From Haloarcula ordinaria (GTDB lineage: Archaea > Halobacteriota > Halobacteria > Halobacteriales > Haloarculaceae): a stretch of 64,000 bases of DNA. The stretch lies in contig NZ_CP119789.1 of NCBI RefSeq assembly GCF_029338275.1, positions 2,294,001 through 2,358,000 on the forward strand. The letters are read 5' to 3'. The notes under the pieces are model-generated. The model did not search any database. It saw only the letters and a program-made list of their open reading frames with translations, and was not told where the DNA came from. This document shows, in pieces, positions 17,830 to 26,618 of the stretch. Each line of letters starts with the position of its first letter. Position 1 is the first letter of the stretch. Made by a program: the position numbers and the translations under genes.

Positions 17830-18744
17830 TCAGAGCAGACCGTAGGCGAGCGTGTACGCGAGGGCAGCGATGGTGACGGCGGCCAGGCCTGTCACGAGCG
17901 TCTTCAACCAGTCGACGCCCCGACTGAACGGCCGAACCGGCGCGCCCACGACGCTGAGCGCCAGGACGCTGAACACGAAGTGCGCCGACTGGTCGAGCGT
18001 GGGGGCCGGGAGCACGAACGCGGCGACGGCGTACCCGACACCCAGCGAGGCACGCGGGTAGACGAGTCCCGGGAGCGTGTGGCCCGTCAGGCGAGCGTAG
18101 GTCCAGACGGCCAGCCACACCGTCGCCAGTTCGACGGCGAACGCGGCCAGCAGGTGACCGGTCGGGTCGGGGTGTAGGAGGACCCGTTCGGCGACGAGCG
18201 TGACGTCCAGCGGGTAGAGGAACGGTGGCGGTGACCCGGTGAACAGGTCGCCGAAGGGGTGTGAGAGCAGTCCGACGAGCGCGACTGCGAGCGCCTGCCG
18301 CGGGCTGACGGCGAGCCGTTCGGCCAGCAGCGCCAGTCCGAGGCCGCCGAGTCCATAGACGAGGATCACCAGGCCGCCGACGACGCCGCTGGCCGCCGTC
18401 GCGACGACGACCAGCGCGCCGACGACGCCGATAGCGAGCACGCGCCCCGCGTCGCGACCGGTGACCCAGAGCGCGACGGCGACAGCCAGGAGTGCGCCCA
18501 TCACGAGCGAGTGGGTCGGGCCGCGGTGGATGACGTTCGCCGTCTCCCAGAACACGTCCGGTCCGAGCGTGTTGACCGAGCGCAGGAGGAGGCCGACCGG
18601 CGCGTAGACGACGTCGACGTCGGGCACGGTGGCAAAGAGGGCTGCCAGCACGCCGAAGGTTACGGCACGCTCTCGAGAGACGCCCCACCGCTCCGCAGCG
18701 AGGGCCATCAGGGAGAACGCCAGCAGCCCGTGTCCGACGAACAT
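17830..18744 (-). CDS. YdjM-type membrane-bound metal-dependent hydrolase
   Basis: 304 residues, about eight helices. The metal-binding pattern of the family is visible: GHGLLAF at the N-terminus, TVPDVD (residues ~40-45), HRGPTHSLVMG (~73-83) and LLSHPFGD. Such proteins are integral membrane hydrolases of unknown substrate. Some bacterial ones are LexA-controlled, but nothing here shows that. A TATA-like GTTAAGA lies 22-29 bases upstream of the ATG, fitting a leaderless transcript. Confidence 0.82.
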   Translation of the reverse strand: MFVGHGLLAFSLMALAAERWGVSRERAVTFGVLAALFATVPDVDVVYAPVGLLLRSVNTLGPDVFWETANVIHRGPTHSLVMGALLAVAVALWVTGRDAGRVLAIGVVGALVVVATAASGVVGGLVILVYGLGGLGLALLAERLAVSPRQALAVALVGLLSHPFGDLFTGSPPPFLYPLDVTLVAERVLLHPDPTGHLLAAFAVELATVWLAVWTYARLTGHTLPGLVYPRASLGVGYAVAAFVLPAPTLDQSAHFVFSVLALSVVGAPVRPFSRGVDWLKTLVTGLAAVTIAALAYTLAYGLL

Positions 18745-18784
18745 TAGAGAAACTTCGCACTCAGAGGTCTTAACTACCCCTGTG

Positions 18785-19315
18785 CTACGTGGTATCTACT
18801 TTCGTCCACTGCTTCTCGATGTCCGCATTGGCACGGACGACGGTGTTTCCCTCGACCCGGAACCGGGTCTTTCTGAGTTCGATGGCCACGACCTCGCCGG
18901 TGACGCCGCCGGCGGTCACCACGTCGCCCGGGTTGAAATCGGGGTCCCGCAAGAGGTAGACACCGGCGACGGCGTCGGCTATCATCCCCGACAGTGCGTA
19001 CGAGACGCCGAGAGCGAGGAACCCCGTGGCCGTTCCCAGCGAGGCGGCGATGGCGGTGAGGCCGACGATCGAGAGAAAGGAGAGCACCACGGCGAACCAC
19101 AGGAACACGAGGACGATGACCGCGATGAACTGTCTGTACACCGGCGATTCGCCCGGCAGCCCCCGGTCGAGCGCCGTCCGCACGACCGCCATGAGTAGTT
19201 TGATGAGCACTGCGGCGAGCGCGAGGAAGACGATGCCGGTGATGAGGTCCGGCAGCGCGTCGGTGACGTTCGCGAGTATCTGCTCGAATGCCCTGTTGAG
19301 GATGTCTATCTGCAC
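18785..19315 (-). CDS. Short MscS-family mechanosensitive channel
   Basis: 176 residues. Three N-terminal helices are followed by the MscS pore helix (ATGFLALGVSYALSGMIADAVAG) and the start of the beta domain (DFNPGDVVTAGGVTGEVVAIELRKTRF). It stops after that domain and lacks the large C-terminal vestibule of full MscS, as do other small haloarchaeal versions. The start is GTG at 19315, supported by an ATTTTAA element about 25-32 bases ahead, which overlaps the stop of the upstream gene. Expected role: release of solutes on osmotic downshock. Confidence 0.85.
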   Translation of the reverse strand: MQIDILNRAFEQILANVTDALPDLITGIVFLALAAVLIKLLMAVVRTALDRGLPGESPVYRQFIAVIVLVFLWFAVVLSFLSIVGLTAIAASLGTATGFLALGVSYALSGMIADAVAGVYLLRDPDFNPGDVVTAGGVTGEVVAIELRKTRFRVEGNTVVRANADIEKQWTKVDTT

Positions 19316-19339
19316 GCAAGCGAGACGAACGTAACGGGG

Positions 19340-19654
19340 TTAAAATGTGGGTCTGGCGTCCGAGCGGAACACCTCGTAGGTTCCGTCGTCTTCGATACCG
19401 ATGACCGCCCAGTCGTACTCGACGTCCATCGTCCGCAACCGGGTATAGAGGCGTGTCACCTCACCGGCCCGTGTGACGAAACACCGGAGTTCGCCCGTTT
19501 CCGGTGGTTTCTCGTCCGGTTCGAGGACGGAGATCGTGACTGTGCGCCACTTGTACTCCGCGCGGATTTCTGTGCCAGTGCGCGACACGGTGTAACCGAG
19601 TTCGTCGAATATCGACCGAGCCTGCTCGCCTAGGGATGTGGTAACAGCCCCCAT
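19340..19654 (-). CDS. Small protein of unknown function, haloarchaeal type
   Basis: 104 residues of alpha/beta character: an N-terminal helix (LGEQARSIFDELGYTV), alternating strands (EIRAEYKWRTVTISVLE), then RCFVTRAGEVTRLYTRL and EYDWAVIGIEDDGTYEVFR. A clear TATA-like box (TTTATATC, minus strand, about 19680-19688) is 26-33 bases before the ATG, so it is expressed from its own promoter. It resembles small conserved haloarchaeal proteins without known function. Confidence 0.72.
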   Translation of the reverse strand: MGAVTTSLGEQARSIFDELGYTVSRTGTEIRAEYKWRTVTISVLEPDEKPPETGELRCFVTRAGEVTRLYTRLRTMDVEYDWAVIGIEDDGTYEVFRSDARPTF

Positions 19655-19726
19655 CTGACAACAAGTACCAAGGGTGACGATATAAACGTTCCTACTGACA
19701 CGAACCCACTCGCTACCCGGTCGCGT

Positions 19727-19966
19727 TCACTCGTGTGCCGCGTCCCACTCGTCTGGTTTCCGGAGGTTGCTACACTCGTTGCACCGGATACGTCCCATCG
19801 AGTCCATCGCGTTGTCGAACGTCGAACAGTTGCTGCAGAAGTAGCCCCACCGCCGCGTGCCGTCCTCGTCCGCGTAGACCACGAAGAACGGTCCCTTGGT
19901 CCCGATATCCGAGTCGGTGCGGTCGACGTAGAGTGTGAGCCCCTCTGGCCCGTCGTGAGCGTCCAT
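19727..19966 (-). CDS. Small zinc-ribbon-like protein (resembles DUF5816)
   Basis: 79 residues. An N-terminal strand region (LTLYVDRTDSDIGTKGPFFVVY) is followed by two CxxC knuckles, CSNC and CNEC, about 20 residues apart, and the tail RKPDEWDAAHE. The four cysteines predict one structural zinc. This arrangement recalls the haloarchaeal DUF5816 family, whose role is unknown; that assignment is from memory. Confidence 0.72.
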   Translation of the reverse strand: MDAHDGPEGLTLYVDRTDSDIGTKGPFFVVYADEDGTRRWGYFCSNCSTFDNAMDSMGRIRCNECSNLRKPDEWDAAHE

Positions 19967-20106
19967 GTTCGACCGGAGGCGGGCTATCGGCTAAGGTGCT
20001 GCGACTCCGGCCGATTCGTCGGACGCGCTGTGACGGCCTCGTGAAAGCACAGCAGAAGATGTCTCTGTCGCTAGGAATATAAACACCGGGAGCCAATTTC
20101 CACTCG

Positions 20107-20550
20107 ATGCAACAGGTCGTCGTCCCGGTTCGGTATCCCCTCTCCGAGAACTCACGAGCGACGCTCGCGGAAGCAATCAAAGTCGCCGAGAGCGAGGACG
20201 CCGACCTGACAGTCCTCCACGTCAATCTCTACCAGAACGGCCAGCGAGTGACACGGAGCGAGCTCAAACAGGCCGTCGAAGCGGCGTTCGGCCACCTGCC
20301 GCGGACGCGGTACGTCGTCCGGACGGGACTGCTCGTCGAGGAGACGATTCTCGACGAGGTGGCCGCACAGGAGGCCGACGTCGTCGTCATCGGCAGCAAG
20401 CAGGTCAGCCGGTGGCGCAAGATGGTCCTCCGACTCGTCGACGACCCGGACATCGACCGCTTCCTCCGGGAGGAGCTCGACTGCGACATCGTCACGGTCA
20501 GCCCGGACGCTCAGCCCTCTCGCTCCTCGTCGAGTTCGTCCAACGTCTGA
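20107..20550 (+). CDS. Universal stress protein (UspA family)
   Basis: 147 residues. The N-terminal strand VVVPVRYPL and the ADVVVIGSKQVSRWRK block match the UspA fold, but the ATP-loop pattern (G-x2-G-x9-G) is not preserved. This puts it with the non-ATP-binding side of the family. The last residues are a serine-rich tail (PSRSSSSSSNV) created because the end of the gene runs 40 bases into the opposite-strand MscS gene. Confidence 0.82.
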   Translation: MQQVVVPVRYPLSENSRATLAEAIKVAESEDADLTVLHVNLYQNGQRVTRSELKQAVEAAFGHLPRTRYVVRTGLLVEETILDEVAAQEADVVVIGSKQVSRWRKMVLRLVDDPDIDRFLREELDCDIVTVSPDAQPSRSSSSSSNV

Positions 20551-21515
20551 CCGTCGCGCGGGTCCGCCGACTCCTCGGCCATCGAGACCTGCATCTCGCC
20601 GCTCGTCTCGTCGAAGTACAGGTGCGAGTGCGGGTACGCGATCTCGACGTCTGCGTCCTCGAGTTCGTCCCAGACGGCCGTCTGAATCCGCGAGCGGACG
20701 GTGAGCAGTTTGTACGGTTCCATCGCCCAGTACCGCAGCGTCAGCAACACCCCGTGGTCGGCGAAGTCATCGATGTAGGCCGTCGGCGACGCTGGATACC
20801 GGGCGGCACCGATACGGATGTCGGGACCGCCCTCGATGATGCCCTCACAGCTCTGGGCGGCCCGCTCGATGAGCGTGCGGGCCTGCTGGATGTCGCTCTC
20901 GTAGGTGACGAGAAAGCCCTGTGAGAGCCTGATTCGTGGGTCTTCGGCGGAGTAGTTGATCACGTCACGCTGGCGTATCTCCCCGTTCGGAATCACCAGG
21001 AAGGTGTTGTCCATGGTGAAAATCTTCGTGTGCCTGAGCGTGATGTCCTCGACGAAGCCCCGCTGGTTCCGGTCGGCCAGCTCGATCATGTCGCCGATCT
21101 CGTAGGGTTGGTCCGCGAGGAGGAACATCCCGGAGATGATGCTCCCGACGATGGGCGCCAGGATGACACCGATGACGGCGGAGAACACGGTGACCGAGAG
21201 CGCGATGTCGCCCAGTTCCAGGCCGTAGATGTTCATCACCGTCAGGAGCGCGAGGATGAACACGCCGACGCGGATGCTGCGCAGCGCCGTCCGGGTGAGG
21301 CTCGGTCGACGGAACCGCTGGGCGATACGCCGGCCCAGCAAGCGCACGAGGAGACGGGAGATAAGGAACGCCACCGTCAACACGAACAGCGCCGTGAGCA
21401 GTTGCATCACCCAGACTGGAATCTGGACGGGGAGCAGCCCGCCGAGGTCCGTGGTGGTCCCGGCCTGGGTCGGCGTCGGGGTCGTCTGGAACAACCAGAC
21501 GGAACCGGCTCGCAT
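20511..21515 (-). CDS. MscS-family mechanosensitive ion channel
   Basis: 334 residues: an extracytoplasmic N-terminal stretch, three helices (VMQLLTALFVLTVAF..., SIRVGVFILALLTV, and the pore helix region ALSVTVFSAVIGVILAPIVGSIISG), then the beta domain QPYEIGDMIELADRNQRGFVEDI and the alpha/beta C-terminal domain. This is the full-length form, unlike the short one at 18785. It probably relieves turgor on dilution, which matters to halophiles. The gene is convergent with the stress protein and overlaps it by 40 bases. Confidence 0.9.
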   Translation of the reverse strand: MRAGSVWLFQTTPTPTQAGTTTDLGGLLPVQIPVWVMQLLTALFVLTVAFLISRLLVRLLGRRIAQRFRRPSLTRTALRSIRVGVFILALLTVMNIYGLELGDIALSVTVFSAVIGVILAPIVGSIISGMFLLADQPYEIGDMIELADRNQRGFVEDITLRHTKIFTMDNTFLVIPNGEIRQRDVINYSAEDPRIRLSQGFLVTYESDIQQARTLIERAAQSCEGIIEGGPDIRIGAARYPASPTAYIDDFADHGVLLTLRYWAMEPYKLLTVRSRIQTAVWDELEDADVEIAYPHSHLYFDETSGEMQVSMAEESADPRDGQTLDELDEEREG

Positions 21516-21726
21516 GACCCATCATCCACGGCCCCCCGAGAAAAGGATTGCCCTCCCGATGGGACGGGGCCGCTACCGCGAGCCAGATGCACGTGTGACG
21601 TGCTCTCATCCAGCGAACTGTCAGGAATTATTATACGCCCAAAACCGACAGACGTGGTGGGTCTGTCGTGAACTATCAAACAATTCCCCGACACGTATAT
21701 CAGTGTACAGCAACACTAGTTATCCA

Positions 21727-21921
21727 ATGACCTCCACCACGCCGTTCACCACGGACGCTATCGAAGAGTTCGCCCCTGGCGATGAGCGACGCAAGACTGT
21801 CCTGTTTTGCCCCGACTGTGGCCACGAGAGCGAGCTGGACGGCGATTGGCACACCGAAGGAGAGGACGGCCGCGAGCGATTGCGCTGTCCGGTCTGTCGG
21901 ACCGTCGTCAGCAGTCAGTGA
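21727..21921 (+). CDS. Small zinc-ribbon protein (paralogue of 61099)
   Basis: 64 residues from ATG 21727. Two CxxC knuckles (CPDCGHES and CPVCRT) around a DGDW core make a single zinc ribbon. The same plan, with CPDCGH, YDGDW and CPECHT, is seen at 61099-61356, so the two are paralogues. A TATA-like GTATATC lies about 26-32 bases upstream. The role is unknown; such proteins may bind nucleic acid or partner proteins. Confidence 0.75.
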   Translation: MTSTTPFTTDAIEEFAPGDERRKTVLFCPDCGHESELDGDWHTEGEDGRERLRCPVCRTVVSSQ

Positions 21922-21967
21922 CGCCACTCGGCGGCTGCAGCCGTGAGAGTCGTCATCCGCGCTCGTC

Positions 21968-22846
21968 TCAGTAGTCGTAGACCTGGTCGTCGGTCACGAC
22001 GGTATCGAGGAGTTCGGTCGGCGTCGCGTCGTAGGCCGGGTTCGCGAGGTTGAACCCGTCGGCCGGTTCCCGCATCACTTCCGCCGGCGGCCGGAACTCG
22101 TTCTGGAAGGCGAACCCGCCTTCGACCAGCTTGGAGCCCGCGCCGGTGACGGTGATCGGGACGTCGCTGTCGACGGCCGCCGTGCAGATCTGATACGTGC
22201 CGACGCGGTTGTACAGCGTGTCGTCGACGATGCACGTCATCCCGAGGAGGAGACGGTCGCACTCGGAGACGTAGTAGCCGGCCGCACTGTCGACGGTGAG
22301 CGTCACGTCGAGTCCGTCTCGCTGGGCGAGCTGGCGTGCGGCCTTCCGTCCCAGCATCCGGGGTCTGGACTCCGTGACGTAGATCTCGAACTCGGCACCG
22401 TTGGAGAGCGCCTCGTCCAGTGCGGCCATGACCGTCGAGGAGAAGTCGTGCAACAGGAGGACGTCGTCGTCGGCGATAAACTCCGCCGTCCGGGCCGCAG
22501 CGCGGTCTTTCGCGTGCTCGACTTCGGAGACCACGTCGTCGATGGCAGCGGTCGTCAGGTCCTTCGCCGCCTCGACGTCCGCGGGGTCCGCGTCGCTGAC
22601 GCGCTGCACGATGTCCTCCTGTGTCGTGTGGAGCGACGCGTGAGAGGGGTTCGCCCGTTGGAGTGCGTGGCTGTTGCGTTCGAGCGTCCTGAGGTAGGCC
22701 TCCACGGTCGGGTAGTCCCGGTCGGTCAGCGCGCGAAGCGCCTCTGCGGCCTTCACGGCGACGACAGAAGAGCTGTGGGTCTGCATCTCCTCGATCTGCC
22801 GGACCGTCTCGTCTATCATATCAACTGCTGTGACCCGGACGGTCAT
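21968..22846 (-). CDS. eIF-2B alpha/ribose-1,5-bisphosphate-isomerase-like protein
   Basis: 292 residues of the eIF-2B alpha/beta/delta superfamily: a helical N-terminal domain and a Rossmann-like C-terminal domain with LLHDFSSTV, YVTESRPRMLGRKAA, DSAAGYYVSECDRLLLG and TGAGSKLVEGGFAFQNEF. In archaea relatives include ribose-1,5-bisphosphate isomerase of the AMP pathway and proteins labelled initiation factor; which applies cannot be decided here. The active-site Cys and Asp expected of a true isomerase are not obvious. The start at 22846 is fixed by the shared TATA-like element at 22871-22880. Confidence 0.78.
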   Translation of the reverse strand: MTVRVTAVDMIDETVRQIEEMQTHSSSVVAVKAAEALRALTDRDYPTVEAYLRTLERNSHALQRANPSHASLHTTQEDIVQRVSDADPADVEAAKDLTTAAIDDVVSEVEHAKDRAAARTAEFIADDDVLLLHDFSSTVMAALDEALSNGAEFEIYVTESRPRMLGRKAARQLAQRDGLDVTLTVDSAAGYYVSECDRLLLGMTCIVDDTLYNRVGTYQICTAAVDSDVPITVTGAGSKLVEGGFAFQNEFRPPAEVMREPADGFNLANPAYDATPTELLDTVVTDDQVYDY

Positions 22847-22870
22847 GTGTCTTCCCCACGAGACCCGAAT

Positions 22871-22880
22871 GACATATACC
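22871..22880. promoter_or_regulatory. Single TATA-like element shared by two divergent leaderless genes
   Basis: GACATATACC lies in the middle of the 60-base gap between start codons at 22846 (minus) and 22907 (plus). CATATA is 27 bases from one ATG and 29 from the other, and the A/T core can be read in both directions. No other TATA-like element fits either gene. Confidence 0.5.
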
Positions 22881-22906
22881 GCTGGTCACCCTCTCCCCGG
22901 AACGAG

Positions 22907-23338
22907 ATGGGTGGGCGACGCCTCCGCACCGATACCCTCGGGATGTCCGAAGCCATCGGTGTGGCCGTCCTCATCGGCCTGACCATAACGGTGACCGCGA
23001 TGGTCGGGATGAGCGTCCTCGTTTTCGAGGACGTGGACGAAGGCGGTCCTCGTGCCAACTTCACCTACGACCACGTCGAGAATAGCGGCTTGCTCATCGT
23101 CACCCACGCCAGGGGTGACGAACTACAGGCCGGAAACATCGAGTTCCAGGGACCCGGTAACAATGCGACCTGGGCGGAGCTGGCCAACCGGAACGAGACG
23201 GCGCTCGTCGGTCCGGGCGATATCACGCAGCTCGGTTCCGGGAACGCCTACGGACAGAGCGTCCAGCGGGGGGACCAGGTGGAGATCTACCTGAATCGGA
23301 GCGGCAACCGGACGAAGTTGAGTGAGTGGGATGGCTAG
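22907..23338 (+). CDS. Archaeal type IV pilin-like protein
   Basis: 143 residues from ATG 22907. The N-terminus has the prepilin layout: a basic head (GGRRLRTDTLG) then a hydrophobic helix MSEAIGVAVLIGLTITVTAMVG, with likely processing by PilD/FlaK-type peptidase before the helix. The remainder is an extracellular beta-rich domain with several N-x-S/T sites (NFT, NAT, NET, NRS, NRT) that may be N-glycosylated. It would be part of a surface pilus or a pseudopilin. No pilus assembly genes are nearby, so it is an orphan. Confidence 0.82.
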   Translation: MGGRRLRTDTLGMSEAIGVAVLIGLTITVTAMVGMSVLVFEDVDEGGPRANFTYDHVENSGLLIVTHARGDELQAGNIEFQGPGNNATWAELANRNETALVGPGDITQLGSGNAYGQSVQRGDQVEIYLNRSGNRTKLSEWDG

Positions 23339-23344
23339 TGAGCA

Positions 23345-24805
23345 TCAGCCCTTGATGTTACAGACGGGGAACGTCCGGGCCACCTTGTCACCGATACCCA
23401 GCGCGTCGGAGACCCGGACCACCTCGTCGACGTCTTTGTACACGCCGGGGGCCTCCTCTGCGACCGTCGCGCCGGACTGGGCTCTGACGTAGACCTGGTC
23501 GTGCTCGCGGAGGTCGTCGCTGACGTCCTCGCCCCAGTACTCCTGTTTCGCTTGCATCCGTGACATCAGTCGACCGGCACCGTGGGCCGTCGACCCGAAC
23601 GACTCTCGCATCGACTCGGCGCCCCCACGGAGGACGTAACTGCCCGCGCCCATGCTCCCCGGGATTAGTATCGGCTGTCCCACGTCGGCGTAGACCGGCG
23701 GGAGCTCCGGTCGGCCGGCCGGGAACGCGCGCGTCGCGCCCTTCCGATGGACGAACAGCTCGCGGTCCTCGCCCGCGACCTCGTGGACCTCTCGCTTCGC
23801 GATGTTGTGAGCGACGTCGTACAGCAGATACATCCCCAGGTCCTCCCACGAGCGGTCGAAGACGTCCTCGAACACCGTCCGCGTCCGGTGCATGACGAGC
23901 TGGCGGTTCACCCAGGCGTAGTTGATGGCCGCGCACATCGCCTCGTAGTAGTCGTCGGCCAGTTGCGACCCCGCCGGCGCCGCAGCCAGTTCCTTGTCGG
24001 GGAGCTGGTTCAGCAAGCCCTGATGGGCCTTCTCTATCTCGCGCAGGTAGTCCGTACAGACCTGGTGTCCCAGGCCGCGGGAGCCACAGTGGATGAGGAC
24101 GACGATCTGGTCGGTCGACAGGCCGAAGTCGGCGGCGACGTCGGGCCGGAACACGTCTGTGACCCGCTGGACTTCGAGGAAGTGGTTGCCCGACCCGAGG
24201 GACCCGATCTGGTCCGTCCCCCGGTTCTTCGCCCGCTCGGATACCTTCGCGGCGTTCGCCTCCGGACGGTATCCCTCGTCCTCGCAGTGCGCCAGGTCGT
24301 CCTCGACGGCGTACCCGTGTTCGAGCGCCCAGTCCAGCCCCCGTTCGAGAATCGCGTCGACTTCTTCGATGGTCCCCTCGTGGACGCCGCCACCGCCCAG
24401 TCCAGACGGAATCGCGTCGAACAGCGAATCGACGAGCTCCTCTTCGTGTCCCCGGACGTCGTCGTAGGTGAGAGTCGTCTTCAGCATCCTGACGCCGCAG
24501 TTGATGTCGTAGCCCACCGCGCCGGGCGAGATACAGCCCTCCTCGGTGTCGATACCGGCGACACCGCCCACTGGGAAGCCGTAGCCCTGGTGGCCGTCCG
24601 GCATGCAGAGCGTGTACTTCTGGACCCCCGGCAGATGCGCGGAGTTCTTGAGCTGGGTGAGCGTCAGGTCGTCGCTTATTTCGTCGAGCAGCGCCTCGCT
24701 GGCCAGTACGCGGGCCGGGACGCGCATCCCGTCCTGCTGGGGAATCTCCCAGACGTAGTCCCTGACCTTCTCGAGCGTGATGTCGTCGGCCTGGTACGTG
24801 GTCAT
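23345..24805 (-). CDS. rtcB: RNA-splicing ligase RtcB
   Basis: 486 residues from ATG 24805 (MTTYQADDITLEKV); the upstream in-frame extension belongs to the next gene's antisense. RtcB joins 2',3'-cyclic-phosphate (3'-phosphate) and 5'-OH ends with GTP, as needed to ligate tRNA exons. Manganese and guanylate-site motifs are visible: DGHQGYGFPVGGVAG, YDINCGVRM, GSLGSGNHFLEVQ, LIHCGSRGLGHQV and the C-terminal HGAGR. No intein interrupts it. It is convergent with the pilin, with 6 bases between. Confidence 0.97.
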   Translation of the reverse strand: MTTYQADDITLEKVRDYVWEIPQQDGMRVPARVLASEALLDEISDDLTLTQLKNSAHLPGVQKYTLCMPDGHQGYGFPVGGVAGIDTEEGCISPGAVGYDINCGVRMLKTTLTYDDVRGHEEELVDSLFDAIPSGLGGGGVHEGTIEEVDAILERGLDWALEHGYAVEDDLAHCEDEGYRPEANAAKVSERAKNRGTDQIGSLGSGNHFLEVQRVTDVFRPDVAADFGLSTDQIVVLIHCGSRGLGHQVCTDYLREIEKAHQGLLNQLPDKELAAAPAGSQLADDYYEAMCAAINYAWVNRQLVMHRTRTVFEDVFDRSWEDLGMYLLYDVAHNIAKREVHEVAGEDRELFVHRKGATRAFPAGRPELPPVYADVGQPILIPGSMGAGSYVLRGGAESMRESFGSTAHGAGRLMSRMQAKQEYWGEDVSDDLREHDQVYVRAQSGATVAEEAPGVYKDVDEVVRVSDALGIGDKVARTFPVCNIKG

Positions 24806-24857
24806 GCTCGACACTCCGTGCCGCAGGGTAAAAGTGTCACCCACCCAACGTTCGCCG

Positions 24858-25952
24858 TCAGTCGGCCGGGACAGCGGCCTCGTCGTCGGCGACGGCCGGC
24901 CGGCCGAACCAGTGGTCCAGCGAGAGCGGCCCCGCACCGAGCGTGAACAGTGCCGAGACCAGCCCGTAGAGCGTGACGTGGACGAGCACCGGGTCGTCCG
25001 GCAGGCCGAAGAGCGTGGTCGTAAAGAGGAGGAAGGAGACGGCGGCGGCGCCACGGGTGAACAGTCCGAGGATGAACACGAGTCCGACGGCGACTTCGGT
25101 CACCCCAGCGCCGAGTACCCACAGGCCGGGGTCCACCGGGACGACCGCGGTGAGGTCGTACTTCTCGACGACGAGCAGCGCACTCCCGGGGGTCGCGAGC
25201 TTCTGGACCAGCCCCAGGTAGACGAACGTCGCGCCCACGCCGACCCGGAGGACGACCGGGACGTACTGGCGGTACGGGGCCGTCACCTCGTCCAGGAACC
25301 CTTTCAGATGGTGGACCGGGTCAAACCGGCCGTAGATGGTCCCCTCGGTGCTCGCGACCTCCTGGAGCATCTGGTCCGCGCTGGGGCGACCGCCGCCGAG
25401 GATGACTAGCGCGAGGAACGCCGGAACGAACTCCATCGCGATGACGACGGCGGGGTCGACGGTGAGCGCCCACCCGTAAGTCAACAACCCGACCGTGCTG
25501 GCGATACGGACCGCGAGGCCGAACAGCAGCAGGAAGCCGAGCCCGATGAACAGCACCCGGACGGTGGAGTTGGCCGTCAGGTCGAAGGCGACTGTCGGCG
25601 CGAAGAGGTACCCCTGAAAGCCGGCACCGACGAGCGGGAGGCCGACGCTCAGACGAATCATCCACGGGACGAGGTCGGCGTACCCGGCGAGCGTGTTCCG
25701 GAGCACGACGACGTCGGGGATAGTCGGCCGGGCCCAGAGGTACCCCGCGATACCGATGAGGGTAAGCAGGCCGAGTCCGCCGAAGAGCGCCGCGTTGAAC
25801 GAGTTCGAGAGGACGTCGATGGCGAACGCCAGTGCGTCGACGGCCGGACCGGGGCCGTCGGTGACGTAATCGACGTGCCCGGCGACCGGACGGCTAAATG
25901 CGACTACCGCGAAGACGGCTCCCAGCACATAGGCACTCGAAGGGCGCGCCAT
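24858..25952 (-). CDS. DoxX-like membrane protein
   Basis: 364 residues from ATG 25952 with about ten helices. The C-terminal part matches the DoxX plan (RVGVGATFVYLGLVQKL, VLGAGVTEVAVGLVFILGLFTRGAA). The N-terminal half may be a second, degenerate repeat. DoxX proteins are small quinone- or redox-associated membrane proteins, and this double-length form is common in haloarchaea. A GGATTAG element 27-33 bases upstream supports the start. A shorter DoxX-like protein is at 63418-63846. Confidence 0.75.
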   Translation of the reverse strand: MARPSSAYVLGAVFAVVAFSRPVAGHVDYVTDGPGPAVDALAFAIDVLSNSFNAALFGGLGLLTLIGIAGYLWARPTIPDVVVLRNTLAGYADLVPWMIRLSVGLPLVGAGFQGYLFAPTVAFDLTANSTVRVLFIGLGFLLLFGLAVRIASTVGLLTYGWALTVDPAVVIAMEFVPAFLALVILGGGRPSADQMLQEVASTEGTIYGRFDPVHHLKGFLDEVTAPYRQYVPVVLRVGVGATFVYLGLVQKLATPGSALLVVEKYDLTAVVPVDPGLWVLGAGVTEVAVGLVFILGLFTRGAAAVSFLLFTTTLFGLPDDPVLVHVTLYGLVSALFTLGAGPLSLDHWFGRPAVADDEAAVPAD

Positions 25953-26093
25953 AGCGGCGATTGGGAGAGGACACACCTAATCCTGTTCATCGGTCGTCAT
26001 CTCCGCAGCGGCGGAACCGACGCGACGACCGTATTGCGCCGGTAAACGCCACGTTCAGGGCGGTGGAATTATGTTCATGCCAGTTCTACGATG

Positions 26094-26579
26094 ATGCCAG
26101 TGAGCGTCAACATCGAAACGAAAATCGTCGAGCGGGGGAGCGACGAGTACGTCGATGCGGCCTGGCGACTCAAGGAGGACATCCGCCAGTCCGACGGCGT
26201 CCTCCGACAGCGACACGGGTTCTTCCGGAACGCCTACCGCCGGTCGACGGTGTACCTCTACGTCGACCGGCCGAACGACCGGCTGGTCGGGTTCGCCGCG
26301 GTCCGTCGCGACGGCTACATCCTCTTTCTCGCCGTCGACGACGAGTACCGCGGCCACGGGTTCGGAAAGCGCCTCATCGCGCGCGTCGCCGAGGACTACG
26401 GGACCGTGACCTGCCACGCCCGGACGACCAACGAGGGGGCGCTGGGCTTCTACAAGCACATCGGGTTCCAGATCCGCCGCCGCATCGACAACTACTACGA
26501 GGACGGCGGCGACGCCTACTACCTCCGGCTCGGCGAGGACACGATTCGAGACAAGCTGTCGAAGCTGCTGCGCGGGTAG
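26094..26579 (+). CDS. GNAT family N-acetyltransferase
   Basis: 161 residues. The acetyl-CoA loop reads VDDEYRGHGFGKRLI (R/Q-x-x-G-x-G/A) and the C-terminal motif ARTTNEGALGFYKHIGFQ is typical of RimI-like enzymes. Two tandem ATGs occur (26091 and 26094); the AATTATG element near 26067-26073 is 20-27 bases before them. The target amine is unknown. It is upstream of priS on the same strand but has a 39-base gap and may be separate. Confidence 0.85.
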   Translation: MPVSVNIETKIVERGSDEYVDAAWRLKEDIRQSDGVLRQRHGFFRNAYRRSTVYLYVDRPNDRLVGFAAVRRDGYILFLAVDDEYRGHGFGKRLIARVAEDYGTVTCHARTTNEGALGFYKHIGFQIRRRIDNYYEDGGDAYYLRLGEDTIRDKLSKLLRG

Positions 26580-26618
26580 GAGAACGCTTTTGAGTGGAAC
26601 CGTCCAACGGAGTAGCCG

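Noticed and set aside
24806..25054. N-terminal extension of RtcB to 25054
   Set aside because: It runs antisense-frame through the DoxX-like gene; RtcB homology starts at ATG 24805.
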